Assembly: GCF_000725885.1 (NCBI RefSeq)
Contig: NZ_JODR01000006.1
Location: forward strand, 192,618 to 256,617
DNA: 64,000 bases
Source: Streptomyces albus subsp. albus
GTDB lineage: Bacteria > Actinomycetota > Actinomycetes > Streptomycetales > Streptomycetaceae
Direction: 5' to 3'
The position numbers and the translations under genes were made by a program. Of the stretch, positions 48,951 through 57,801 are shown one piece after another. Position 1 is the first letter of the stretch. Each line of letters begins with the position of its first letter. Under the pieces are notes generated by a model. That model saw nothing but the letters and a program-made list of their open reading frames with translations. It made no database searches and was not told where the DNA came from.

Positions 48951-49141
48951 GATCTTCCTCCTGATCGGCTCACACGGGATTCGCGCCCCTCGCGTAACCA
49001 GCGGCGCGCGCACCTACACGTGTGCGGCGCACCGGCCCCCGGGATGCGGGCGCCGCGCCCCGGGCCCAGCCTGGAGAAGGGGGAGCCACCCTGTGACCAC
49101 CCCGTGCCCGGGAGCGCGGGCGGCGAAGGCAGGCGGTACGG

Positions 49142-49597
49142 ATGGCCGGCGAGACGGGCGACGAACGCGCGGCGCGGCGGCGGGGCGAGGGCGGGCACCG
49201 CACCGTTCCGCACACCGCCGACGTACGCATCGAGGCGTGGGGGCCCAGCCGCGAACAGTGCCTGGCCGAGGCGGTGCGCGGGCTGGTGGAGTGCTTCGCC
49301 GATCCCTCCCGCGCCACGGCGGAGGCGACGCGTGCGGTCCGCGTGACCGAGCACGGCGACGCGGAGGTGCTGGCCGCGCTGCTGGAGGAGGTCGTCTTCC
49401 GGCTGGAGGTGCACGGCGAAGTGCCCGTGGACGTCGAGACGGTGAGCAGCGGCGGCGCGCTGGACGTGCGGCTGTCGGTCGCCGGTCTGGACGCGGTACC
49501 GGTCACCGGGGCGCCGCCCAAGGCCGTCTCCTGGAACGAACTGCGGCTGGCGCCGGACGCCCACGGCTGGTCGTGCGCGGTGACCGTGGACGTGTGA
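49142..49597 (+). CDS. Archease, RtcB cofactor
   Basis: A 151-residue archease. The metal-binding HTADVRIEAWG starts at residue 24 (Asp27), and the family's C-terminal end is present as AVTVDV. Archease speeds guanylylation of the RNA ligase RtcB and widens its NTP use. The rtcB gene lies convergently 80 bases away, a functional pairing that supports both calls. Confidence 0.9.
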   Translation: MAGETGDERAARRRGEGGHRTVPHTADVRIEAWGPSREQCLAEAVRGLVECFADPSRATAEATRAVRVTEHGDAEVLAALLEEVVFRLEVHGEVPVDVETVSSGGALDVRLSVAGLDAVPVTGAPPKAVSWNELRLAPDAHGWSCAVTVDV

Positions 49598-49602
49598 GCC
49601 CC

Positions 49603-49634
49603 CACGGCGCCGGCACCACCATGCCGGCACCGTG
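49603..49634. terminator. Bidirectional terminator between archease and rtcB
   Basis: A 13-base-pair stem with one mismatch (49603-49615 with 49622-49634), 6-base loop, between two convergent genes. Confidence 0.7.
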
Positions 49635-49676
49635 CCGAGGGTCTGTCCAGGCCTGCCGGAGCGGGACGGCCCCGGG

Positions 49677-51089
49677 TCAGCCCTTGACCACGCCGAGGGG
49701 GACGAGACGGGCGACCTTGCGGCACAGCCCGGCGCCCTCGCTGGCCTCCACCACCTCGTCCACGTCCTTGTACGCCTCGGGGGTCTCCTCCGCCAGACTG
49801 CGGGGCGACAGCGGCCGGACCGCGATACCTTCCGCCTCCAGCCGGGCCCTCAGCTCCTTGCCGCCGATCGTGCGGGCGGCCTGGTGCCGGCTCAACGAGC
49901 GGCCGGCGCCGTGGCAGGTGGAGTGGAACGCGTCGCCTCGGGCGACCCCTGCCAGGACGTAGGACGCCGTGCCCATCGTGCCCGGGATGAGCACCGGCTG
50001 GCCCACGTCGCGCAGGTCCTCGGGCAGCTCCGGGTGGCCGGGCGGGAAGGCGCGGGTGGCGCCCTTGCGGTGCACGCACAGCCGGCGCGGACCGCCGCCG
50101 TCGACGGCGTGCTCCTCGATCTTGGCCAGGTTGTGGGAGACGTCGTAGACGAGGGTGAGCCCGCCGCCCGTCTCGCGCCGGAAGACGCGACGCGCCGCCT
50201 CGGCCAGCAACTGCCGGTTGGCGCGGCCGTAGTTGGCCGCCGCCGCCATGGCGCCCAGATAGGCACGGCCCTCCGGCGAGTCGGCCGGGGTGCAGGCCAG
50301 CAGCCGGTCGGGCACCTGGATGCCGTACCGGGCCATGGCCGCGTCCATGGCCCGCACGTGATCGGTGCAGATCTGGTGGCCGAGTCCCCGCGAACCGCAG
50401 TGGATCATCACGCACACCTGGTCCCGGGCCAGCCCGAACGCGGCTGCCACGTCCTCGTCGTACACCTCGGCGACCTGCTGCACCTCCAGGAAGTGGTTGG
50501 CGGAGCCGAGGCTGCCGACCTGCGCCAGCCCCCGTTCGCGGGCCCGCTCGCTCACCTGCTCCACGTCCGCGTCGGCGACCGCTCCGCCGTCCTCGCAGCG
50601 TGACAGGTCGCGTTCCACGCCGTGTCCACGGCCGACCGCGTACCGGGAACCGCCGTCGAGAAGCGCCTCCAGTTCGGCCCGGCCCAGTTTCCACACCCCG
50701 CCGGGACCCGCCCCGCGCGGGATCGCCGCACCGAGTCCGTCCATGACCGCGGGCAGCACGGGGGCCAGGGACCGGGCGCCGTCGTCCGCGGTCAGCAGCC
50801 GCACCCCGCAGGAGATGTCGAAGCCGACGCCGCCCGGGGAGATCACACCGCCCTCGGCGACATCGGTGGCCGCCACCCCGCCGATCGGGAAGCCGTAACC
50901 CCAGTGGATGTCCGGCATGGCGTAGGAGGCCCCGACGATGCCCGGCAGGCTCGCCACGTTGACGACCTGCTCCAGCGACTTCTCCGCGTCCCGCAGCAGT
51001 CCCGGCGAGGCGAACACCACGCCGGGCGCCCGCATCCCGTCGCGCTGGTCGACCCGGAAACGGTAGGGGCGCTCCTGCACGTACTCCAT
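49677..51089 (-). CDS. rtcB: RNA-splicing ligase RtcB
   Basis: RtcB joins 2',3'-cyclic phosphate (or 3'-phosphate) and 5'-OH RNA ends with GTP and Mn2+. The 470-residue product shows the metal site Asp91/Cys94 in GFDISCG, the [12 protein letters not shown] block, [11 protein letters not shown], and the guanylylated His in [10 protein letters not shown]. The length is standard. In bacteria it repairs damaged tRNA or rRNA after toxin cleavage. It could therefore serve recovery from nuclease stress; no toxin gene is next to it. Confidence 0.95.
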   Translation of the reverse strand: MEYVQERPYRFRVDQRDGMRAPGVVFASPGLLRDAEKSLEQVVNVASLPGIVGASYAMPDIHWGYGFPIGGVAATDVAEGGVISPGGVGFDISCGVRLLTADDGARSLAPVLPAVMDGLGAAIPRGAGPGGVWKLGRAELEALLDGGSRYAVGRGHGVERDLSRCEDGGAVADADVEQVSERARERGLAQVGSLGSANHFLEVQQVAEVYDEDVAAAFGLARDQVCVMIHCGSRGLGHQICTDHVRAMDAAMARYGIQVPDRLLACTPADSPEGRAYLGAMAAAANYGRANRQLLAEAARRVFRRETGGGLTLVYDVSHNLAKIEEHAVDGGGPRRLCVHRKGATRAFPPGHPELPEDLRDVGQPVLIPGTMGTASYVLAGVARGDAFHSTCHGAGRSLSRHQAARTIGGKELRARLEAEGIAVRPLSPRSLAEETPEAYKDVDEVVEASEGAGLCRKVARLVPLGVVKG

Positions 51090-51481
51090 CGCGGCCTCCT
51101 GTCCCCCGCGCGGACGGCTTGCGCCGCGTGACGCCCGCCCGGCGTGCCGGTGCGGGCCGCTTCGTCCCGCGGAGGTACCCGTCCCGGGCCCGCCGATGCC
51201 CCGGCCCCCGGCATTCCGTCCCCCGGGGTCTGCGGCCCCGTGGTTTCGCCTCCAGCCCGCCGGTTACCCGAGGAGTGATGCACAGACGTTCCTTCGAGGG
51301 CCCCCGGCGGGGGCGGTGATCTCCCGCGCAGGGGGCCGGGCACGGTCCGCCGTGGCGCGACGCCGCCGCTTCGCGGGACGGAGACGAACGGTCACGCGGG
51401 GTGGTACCGCAGGCCGGCACGGCCGGCGGACACGTGTCCTGCCGACCCGTCCGACACCGCCCGCAAGACGGCTGAGAGACC
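51090..51481. other. Divergent gap upstream of rtcB
   Basis: 392 bases between rtcB and the proline-rich gene. Frames here are shadows of GC-rich sequence. I see no clear operator or RNA element. Confidence 0.5.
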
Positions 51482-51778
51482 ATGTCCGACAAGCAGCACC
51501 CGCAACGCCGACCGGCCTACCGGGAACCCACACCGCCCAACCCCGGCCCCGGCCCGGGTCCGCCCGGCCCGGAGCCCGGTCCCGCGCCGGGACCGGCGCC
51601 CGGCCCCGAGCCCGATCCGGTGCCGCCGCAGCCACCGCGTCCGGAACCCGACCCGGTGCCGCCGCGACCGCAGCCACCCACGCCGGGCCCGGCACCGGGA
51701 CCCGCCCCCGACCCGGTGCCGCCGCCCTACCCGGACATCCCCCGGCGGCCCGACGCCCCGGAGGAGGACCCCGGCTGA
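51482..51778 (+). CDS. Proline-rich low-complexity protein
   Basis: A 98-residue protein: a short charged start (MSDKQHPQRRPAYREPTPPN), about 70 residues of Pro-Gly and Pro-x-Pro repeats (PGPGPGPPGPEPG, PDPVPP four times), and an acidic end PDAPEEDPG. It is intrinsically disordered and has no signal peptide. The repeats make frame assignment risky because the reverse strand is also open. A strong terminator just after its stop supports a real gene. Ribosome site weak (GAGAG). Confidence 0.5.
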   Translation: MSDKQHPQRRPAYREPTPPNPGPGPGPPGPEPGPAPGPAPGPEPDPVPPQPPRPEPDPVPPRPQPPTPGPAPGPAPDPVPPPYPDIPRRPDAPEEDPG

Positions 51779-51781
51779 GCA

Positions 51782-51823
51782 CGGTGCCGTCCTGCGGACC
51801 GGGAGGCCCGCAGGAGGGCACCG
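51782..51823. terminator. Bidirectional terminator
   Basis: A 16-base-pair stem with one mismatch (51782-51797 with 51808-51823) between the convergent proline-rich and CobW-type genes. Confidence 0.75.
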
Positions 51824-51845
51824 GCTCGCGGGCCCGCCCGGGACG

Positions 51846-52913
51846 TCAAGCGCCGTAGGGAGCGCCTGACGCGGCAGGGCGGCCGGCCACCGCTCCGGTG
51901 GCCGGGGTCGTGCATGCGCGCAGGCCCGCTTCCAGCTCCGCGCGGTCGAGACCGCGGCCGATGAGGACGAGCCGGCTGCGGCGCGGCTCGCCCCTCTGCC
52001 AGGGCGCACCCTCGCTCAGTTCGTGGAGCCGGTGCAGTCCTTGCAGGACGCAGCGCCTGTCCTCGCCGGCCAGCGCGAGGATGCCCTTGATGCGGTACAG
52101 GTCGGGGCCGCGGGCGGCGCCCAGCCGGGCCAGCCATTCCTCCAGCGCCGTCCGGTCCAGGTCCCCGGCGAGTTCGACGCTGACCGAGGTGATGTCCGGA
52201 TCGTGCCAGTGCCCGCTGTCCTCCTCCAGCCACCGCCGGTCGGCCGTCGAGGCGCGGGCCAGGTCGAAGGCGGCGACGCCGAGGACGGTGTCGAGATCGA
52301 CGGCCGCGTGCCGGGACGTGCTGATGCCCGCCGTGGCGTTGATGCGGCGCAGCCGTCCGGTGAGCGCCTCGGTCTCCTCCGGGGTGACGAGGTCGGTCTT
52401 GTTGACGACGATGCGGTCGGCGAAGGCGATCTGGTCGACCACCTGGTGCGCCGGCCCCGCGTGGCCGAGTCCCGCCTCGTAGGCGTCCAGGTGCACGCCG
52501 GCGTGCCGGGCGTCGACCAGGGTGACGACGGCGTCGAGCGCGTAGTGGGCGGCGACCTCGTCGTCCACGAAGAACGTCTGGGCGATGGGGTTGGGGTCGG
52601 CCATGCCACTGGTCTCGATCAGGACCCGGTCGAGCCGGTCGCGGGTGCGCAGCCGGCGCAGGATGTCGATGAGGTCGCTGCGCGCCGTGCAGCACAGACA
52701 GCAGCCGTTGGCCATCTCGAAGATCTCCTCGTCGGAGGAGATCACGAGGGCGTTGTCCACGGGGATGTCGCCGAACTCGTTCTCGATGACGGCGATGCGC
52801 CTGCCGTGCTGCGCGGTGAGGATGTGATTGACGAGCGTCGTCTTGCCGGCTCCCAGGAAGCCGGTCAGGACGGTCACCGGGATCTTTCCGTGCGCGGTGT
52901 CGCTGTGTGTCAT
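51846..52913 (-). CDS. CobW/COG0523-family GTPase metallochaperone
   Basis: This 355-residue G3E GTPase has Walker A GFLGAGKTT (18-26), the metal-binding GCCLCC (CxCC, 70-75), IETSGMADP (switch/Walker B region) and NKTD for guanine specificity. A CobW C-terminal domain follows from about residue 250. These proteins deliver metal, usually zinc or cobalt, to client enzymes. ATG 52913 overlaps the amidohydrolase stop by four bases, so that metal-dependent enzyme is the obvious client. No Zur box is evident. Confidence 0.9.
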   Translation of the reverse strand: MTHSDTAHGKIPVTVLTGFLGAGKTTLVNHILTAQHGRRIAVIENEFGDIPVDNALVISSDEEIFEMANGCCLCCTARSDLIDILRRLRTRDRLDRVLIETSGMADPNPIAQTFFVDDEVAAHYALDAVVTLVDARHAGVHLDAYEAGLGHAGPAHQVVDQIAFADRIVVNKTDLVTPEETEALTGRLRRINATAGISTSRHAAVDLDTVLGVAAFDLARASTADRRWLEEDSGHWHDPDITSVSVELAGDLDRTALEEWLARLGAARGPDLYRIKGILALAGEDRRCVLQGLHRLHELSEGAPWQRGEPRRSRLVLIGRGLDRAELEAGLRACTTPATGAVAGRPAASGAPYGA

Positions 52914-54391
52914 CGGCTCTCTCCCGAACTCGGGTCGGCGGACCGGGCGGAGGGGACTGGGCGGGCTGGGTGGGCGGCGGTTCGGACGGGGGAACGGGCG
53001 AGGACGGCGATCCCTGCGCGGCGCAGCAGCCCTGCGGCGCGCTCCTCCGCCTCCCGGGCGGCCTCCTCCGCGTCGATGCGCAGGCAGTGCCCGTCCTGGT
53101 GGACGATCTCGCCGCCGACCATGGTGGTGACGACATCGCAGGCGCGTGCCGCGTACACGAGGGTGCTGATCACGTCGTGCACCGGCCGCAGGTGCGGGGC
53201 ACCGAGATCGACCACCGCCAGATCGGCGAGCCGCCCCGGCGCCAGGACCCCGGCATCGACGCCGGCGTAGCGGGCGCCCTCGCGGGTGGCCAGCGCCAGC
53301 ACCTCCCGGGCGGCGAGCACTTCGGGGTCGAGGGTGCGCAGCCGCTGGGCGAGCACGGCCTGTTTCATGCACTCGAACATGTCCTGCCGGTGCCCGCAGC
53401 TCGGCCCGTCGGTGCCCAGCGACAGCCGGGCGCCCGCCGCGCGCAGCCGGGGCAGCGGAAGGGTGCCGGAGGCCAGATAGGCGTTGGAGACGGGGTTGTG
53501 AGCGACGGCGGCGCCCGAATCGGCGACCCGGCCGGCCTCCTCCTCGTCCAGCCACACGGCGTGGGCGAGCGTGGCCCGCGCGTCCAGCAGTCCCTCACGG
53601 GCGAGCCACTGGACGGGCCGCACCCCGTACGCCTCCAGATAGCCGCGCGGATCGGCGCTGCTCTCACAGCAGTGGGTGTGCCAACGGGTGCCCAGTTCGC
53701 GGGCGAGCCGCACGGAGGAGCGCACCAGCTCCTGGCCGACATAGGTGAGGTTGAGCGGTGCGGGCCACACCTCGACGCGCGACCCGGGTGGGTGGGCGCT
53801 CACCGCGTCACGGGTGAGGGCGAGTTCGTCGGCCGCGGAGTACCGGAAGAGGGCGTCCGGCTGGCCGCGGCGGGCGGCGACGGCGGTGCGCTCCCCGACG
53901 ATGCCGCGGGCCACCGCCCCCCGCAGCCCCGCTTCCTCGACGGTACGGGCGACGGCGAGCGTCGTCTCCAGGTCGGTGGGCGCGTAGTGGTGGTCGACGA
54001 CCGTGGTGATCCCGCCGCGCAGTGCCTCGGCCGCGGCGAGGCGGACGCCGGCGACGGCGTCGGGGCCGGTCACGGCGATCGAGTACGGCCACATGAAGGT
54101 GCACAGCCAGGGCACGATCGACATGCCTTCGCCGAGGCCCCGCACCAGGGCCTGGTAGAGGTGCGTGTGGCCGTCCACGAAGCCCGGCAGCACGGCGCGT
54201 CCCCGGCAGTCGAGGACGGTGCGTGCGCGCCAGTGGGACAGCTCGTCGGCGCGGCCGACGGCGGTGATGCGGTCACCGGTGACGGCCACCGCCCCCGGGT
54301 CGTGGACGGTGTGCCCTTCATCGACGGTGACGACTGTGCCGCCGGTGAGCAGGATGTCGCAGTCACCGGGTGGGGCGGGGGCGGTCGGCAT
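52910..54391 (-). CDS. Amidohydrolase / chlorohydrolase-family deaminase
   Basis: 493 residues from ATG 54391 with AGGGAGACGCC upstream. The metal-dependent hydrolase fold has His75 and His77 in DGHTHLYQALVRG, later ligands in WHTHCCESS, and the catalytic Asp in SLGTDGPS. The pattern is that of the guanine/8-oxoguanine deaminase, SAH deaminase and TrzN/AtzB group. Divergence from a nucleobase permease makes a purine or related heterocycle a likely substrate. The C-terminal ~45 residues (EERAAGLLRRAGIAVLARSP...) exceed the family core. Confidence 0.85.
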   Translation of the reverse strand: MPTAPAPPGDCDILLTGGTVVTVDEGHTVHDPGAVAVTGDRITAVGRADELSHWRARTVLDCRGRAVLPGFVDGHTHLYQALVRGLGEGMSIVPWLCTFMWPYSIAVTGPDAVAGVRLAAAEALRGGITTVVDHHYAPTDLETTLAVARTVEEAGLRGAVARGIVGERTAVAARRGQPDALFRYSAADELALTRDAVSAHPPGSRVEVWPAPLNLTYVGQELVRSSVRLARELGTRWHTHCCESSADPRGYLEAYGVRPVQWLAREGLLDARATLAHAVWLDEEEAGRVADSGAAVAHNPVSNAYLASGTLPLPRLRAAGARLSLGTDGPSCGHRQDMFECMKQAVLAQRLRTLDPEVLAAREVLALATREGARYAGVDAGVLAPGRLADLAVVDLGAPHLRPVHDVISTLVYAARACDVVTTMVGGEIVHQDGHCLRIDAEEAAREAEERAAGLLRRAGIAVLARSPVRTAAHPARPVPSARSADPSSGESR

Positions 54392-54824
54392 GGCGTCTCC
54401 CTCCCCTTCCGCCCGAGTGACGGAAGGACGAGCGGGTCCGGCTCGCCGAACGGTTGACCCGCTGTACGGGAGGTCACCGGCGGATGGTCGCACACCCTTC
54501 CTGAAGCGGTGCGCCCGCAACATGTAATGTGCCGCGACCGAGCGGTGTCGAGGGTGTTGCGGTGCTCCGTGGCCACAACTGGGCTGGTACGCACGTGAAT
54601 TCGTCGGTCCAGGGGCGGACCCGGTGAATGCACGGTCCCGGTGGATCGTGCCCCGACGCCTTGACAGCGCGGCACCCGGCTCTACGTTCCCCTGTATTGC
54701 ATGCAACACGCGGCATGCACCGCCGGTCCGTCCACCGGCCTGCCCGACCCGCGGCCCCGGCATCCGCCGCCCGGCCGCGGCCGAGGAACCCGCCGCACCC
54801 GGCGGCGGAGGAGGGAGCGAGGGC
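54392..54824. other. Divergent control region of amidohydrolase and permease genes
   Basis: 433 bases without a gene. It holds the TTGCATGCAA palindrome at 54697-54706 and further GCATGCA-like sequence at 54713-54719. Confidence 0.5.
54697..54706. promoter_or_regulatory. Candidate FCD/GntR operator
   Basis: TTGCATGCAA, a perfect 10-base palindrome in an AT-richer patch about 120 bases before the permease start. The related 10-mer GCATGCAACA at 54699-54708 recurs exactly at 56332-56341, ahead of the FCD-type regulator gene. FCD regulators often bind short dyads of this kind. Confidence 0.5.
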
Positions 54825-56501
54825 ATGGTCACCGTCCGCAGCGTCAGGGACCGGTTCCGGCGCCGCAACCACGAAGCGGCCGAAGAAAGCGGGAACTTCG
54901 ACATCACCGCAGCCACCACCGCCGGCACCACCGCCGGCCCCGCACCCGGCAAGGCGGCCGGCGGCCCCCGCCGCGCCGCTGTGGACGCCGTACCGCCCGT
55001 CTGGCGGCTGGCCGTCTACGGCACCCAGCACGTACTCGCCTTCTACGCGGGCGCCATGGTGATGCCGCTGCTGGTCGCCCAGGGACTGGGACTGAGCGGC
55101 CCCGACCAGGCGATGGTGGTCAACGCCTCGCTGCTGGCGTGCGGGCTCGCCACCGTTCTCCAGTCGGCGGGGCTGCCCGGCGTGGGCATCCGGCTGCCCG
55201 TCGTCCAGGGCCCGGCCACCAGCGCCGTACCGACCCTGATCTCGGCGGGCCTGGCGGCCGGCGGCGCCCACGCGGGGCTGCCGACGGTGTTCGGAGCGGT
55301 CATCGCGGCCGGACTCGCGCTGTTCCTCGTCGCCCCGGTGTTCAGCAAACTGGTGCGGTTCTTCCCGCCGTTGGTGACCGGCACCATCGTCACCGTCGTC
55401 GGGGTGACGCTGCTGGCGGTGGCCGCCAGACAGGTGGGCGGCGGCGACCCGCAGGCACGTTCCTTCGGCAGCCCGGAACATCTGGGGCTGGCCGGAGCGA
55501 CGCTGCTGGTCGTGGTGCTGGTGTCCCGTTTCTCACGGGGCTTCGCCGCCACGGTCGCCGTCCTGGTGGGGCTGGCGGCGGGGACGGTGCTGGCGGTGAC
55601 CACCGGACACGCCGACTTCTCGGGCACCGGCCGGTCGCAGTGGTTCGGGATGACGGAACCCCTGCACTTCGGGGCGCCGCGCTGGGACACCGCCGCCGTG
55701 CTGTCGCTCTCCCTGGTGATGGTGGTGATCGCGGTGGAGTCCATCGGCCAGTTCTTCGCGGTGGGGCGCATCGTCGGCCGCGACGTCGGTGAACGCGACG
55801 TGGTGCGGGCTCTGCGTGCGGACGGTCTGGGCACCGTCTTCGCCGGGCTGCTCAACTCCTTCCCCAGCACCGTGTTCTCCCAGAACGTGGGGCTCATCCA
55901 GCTGACCCGGGTGCGCAGCCGGTGGGTCGTGGTGGCTTCCGGGGTGCTGATGGTCGCGCTCGGGCTGATGCCGCGGGTCGGCGCGGTCATCGCCGCCATG
56001 CCCACGTCCGTGCTCGGCGGGGCGACCATCGTGCTGTTCGGGACGATCGCGGTGGTCGGTGTGCAGATCCTGGCCCAGGCGGACCTGGGCGACCGGCACA
56101 GCACGCTCGTGGTGGCGGTCAGCCTCGGGGTGGGCTTCCTGCCGACCGTCTATCCGCAGTTCGCCGAACGGCTGCCGGGTGCGCATCTGCATGTAATTTT
56201 CGAGAGCGGCATCATCCTCGGCTCGATCACGGCCGTCCTGCTCAACCTGCTCTTTCACCATCTGCGGCTGCCCTGGCAGCAGGAGACGCCAACGCGCGTC
56301 CCTGCGCCGCCCGTTGACGGTGCCGCACATCGCATGCAACATGAAGTCGCCGGCCCGACCGGCCCGAACGCCGACCCCGGGGCGGACACCGGGGAGGAAG
56401 GTGCCTCACCTGTTCCCGGAGTGGCCGACGAGACGGCCGCACCGGCAGGCGGCCCGGCGACCGCGGCAGGGGTCCCGCCACCCGCCCGGCCCCCGGCCTG
56501 A
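54825..56501 (+). CDS. Nucleobase permease (NCS2 / xanthine-uracil family)
   Basis: This 558-residue membrane protein has about 14 helices in the UraA/UapA fold. Visible signatures are GTQHVLAFYAGAMVMPLLVA, VQGPATSAVPTLI, FAVGRIVGRD and NSFPSTVFSQNVGLIQLTRV; the last is close to the NCS2 N-G-x-G-T substrate loop region. A ~55-residue polar N-terminus and ~90-residue Pro/Ala-rich C-terminal tail flank the core. ATG 54825 follows GGAGGAGGGAG. It likely imports a purine or pyrimidine base by proton symport, possibly the substrate of the divergent deaminase. Confidence 0.9.
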   Translation: MVTVRSVRDRFRRRNHEAAEESGNFDITAATTAGTTAGPAPGKAAGGPRRAAVDAVPPVWRLAVYGTQHVLAFYAGAMVMPLLVAQGLGLSGPDQAMVVNASLLACGLATVLQSAGLPGVGIRLPVVQGPATSAVPTLISAGLAAGGAHAGLPTVFGAVIAAGLALFLVAPVFSKLVRFFPPLVTGTIVTVVGVTLLAVAARQVGGGDPQARSFGSPEHLGLAGATLLVVVLVSRFSRGFAATVAVLVGLAAGTVLAVTTGHADFSGTGRSQWFGMTEPLHFGAPRWDTAAVLSLSLVMVVIAVESIGQFFAVGRIVGRDVGERDVVRALRADGLGTVFAGLLNSFPSTVFSQNVGLIQLTRVRSRWVVVASGVLMVALGLMPRVGAVIAAMPTSVLGGATIVLFGTIAVVGVQILAQADLGDRHSTLVVAVSLGVGFLPTVYPQFAERLPGAHLHVIFESGIILGSITAVLLNLLFHHLRLPWQQETPTRVPAPPVDGAAHRMQHEVAGPTGPNADPGADTGEEGASPVPGVADETAAPAGGPATAAGVPPPARPPA

Positions 56502-56639
56502 CACCCACCCGCCCGGCGACGCCCACCAGGGCACGCCCCGTCCCGCAGCCGCACCGCGCCGGCACGGCGTGGGCCCGGCACCTGCCACATGTCCACGGCC
56601 CGCACACGACGGGCCCGCACAGGGGGGAACCGTCCGACA

Positions 56640-57377
56640 ATGCCGATCGAGTCAGCGGTCAGCAGACTGGCCGGGGGCAGCCTGCTGGCCGACCAGGCGT
56701 ACCGGGAGCTGAAGAGCGCCGTTCTGGCCAACCGGCTGCGCCCCGGCGACGCGCTCTCCGTCCCCGCGCTGGCGGCCCGGATGGGCATCAGCCGCAGCCC
56801 CGTCCGCGAGGCCGTCCAGCGCCTCATCCACGACGGACTCGCCACCCACGAACCCCACCGGGGCGCGGTGGTGGCCCGCGTGGACGTGGCGGACGTACGC
56901 CAGTTGTACCTGCTGCGCGAGGTGATGGAAGGGCTCGCGGCCCGGCTGGCCACCGAACGGCTCGACGCGGCGAAGGTCGCCGAACTGCGCACCCTGCTGG
57001 AGGAGCACGAGCAGGTGGTGACCTGCGGGGACGACGAGGAACGGCACACCCAGATGGACATGGACTACCACCGGCTCATCCGCGAGGTGGCCGGCAACGA
57101 TCACCTCACCGCCGCCCTCGACACCATCCAGGGCAAGGCGCATCTTGCCCTGCACTCGCTGTGGCGCAGCCCGGAGGCGCAGCGGCTCGCGGTGGCCGAG
57201 CACCGGCGCATCTTCGAGGCGATGACCTCCGGCGACCCCCAGGCCGCGGAGGAGGCGGCACGCGAGCACATCCGCCGGCTGCGGATCCGCCTCGCGCAGA
57301 TGCTGCCCGGCGAGGGCTCATCCGGTGCGCGGATGCCGTCGCACCACGCGGAACGGCGCACGGGCGACGCGGGGTGA
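56640..57377 (+). CDS. GntR-family regulator, FCD (FadR) subfamily
   Basis: 245 residues from ATG 56640. Winged helix at ~15-80 (QAYRELKSAVLANRLRPGDALSVPALAARMGISRSPVREAVQRL), followed by an all-helical FCD ligand domain with the metal-binding pattern DMDYHRLIREVAGN...HRRIFEAM...AREHIRRL. Its effector is probably an organic acid. It lies between the permease and the molybdenum hydroxylase, so both are candidate targets; GCATGCAACA sites at 54699 and 56332 may be its operators. An ATG at 56589 adds 17 residues. Confidence 0.85.
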   Translation: MPIESAVSRLAGGSLLADQAYRELKSAVLANRLRPGDALSVPALAARMGISRSPVREAVQRLIHDGLATHEPHRGAVVARVDVADVRQLYLLREVMEGLAARLATERLDAAKVAELRTLLEEHEQVVTCGDDEERHTQMDMDYHRLIREVAGNDHLTAALDTIQGKAHLALHSLWRSPEAQRLAVAEHRRIFEAMTSGDPQAAEEAAREHIRRLRIRLAQMLPGEGSSGARMPSHHAERRTGDAG

Positions 57378-57801
57378 CCGGGCCGGCCCGGGCGCCCCCT
57401 TGCCGCCCCACCGGTGCCGGCACCGCCGGGCCACGCACCACTGCCGGCCGCACCACCATGAGCGGCTGCCCCGGCCACACCGCCCGCCCCAATACCACCG
57501 GCCACACCGGAAGTACCGACCGCACCACCGTGATCGGCCGCACCACCAGCACTCAGCGCACCCCAGCACCCACCGCACCACCAAGAACGACCGAACGACC
57601 CCCCCGGCCACACCACACCGCCCGCCCCAACACCACCGGCTGCACCAGCAACACCGACCGCACCAGAAGCACCACCAGGACCACCAGAGCACCGACGATC
57701 CCGGCAGCCGCGCTCCATGGCGGTCCCCGGTCACCGGCGCGCGGCATCCGCACATGGCGCGCCCGGTGGTGTTCCGTACCCGGCGAGAGGGAGGCAGCAC
57801 C
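57378..57801. repeat. C/A-skewed low-complexity region with imperfect direct repeat
   Basis: 424 bases with a strong excess of C and A on the plus strand (many CACCAC, CCGCACCA). Two related ~55-base copies start near 57471 and 57607; both contain CCGCCCGCCCCAA-ACCACCGGC and end in ACCGACCGCACCA. Frames through it give Gly/Val-rich or Thr/Pro/His-rich junk. I take it as non-coding leader or degenerate repeat DNA before the molybdenum hydroxylase gene. Confidence 0.5.

Noticed and set aside
57430..57710. CA-rich repeats considered as a CRISPR-like array
   Set aside because: Only two imperfect copies with no regular spacers, and no cas genes in the window.
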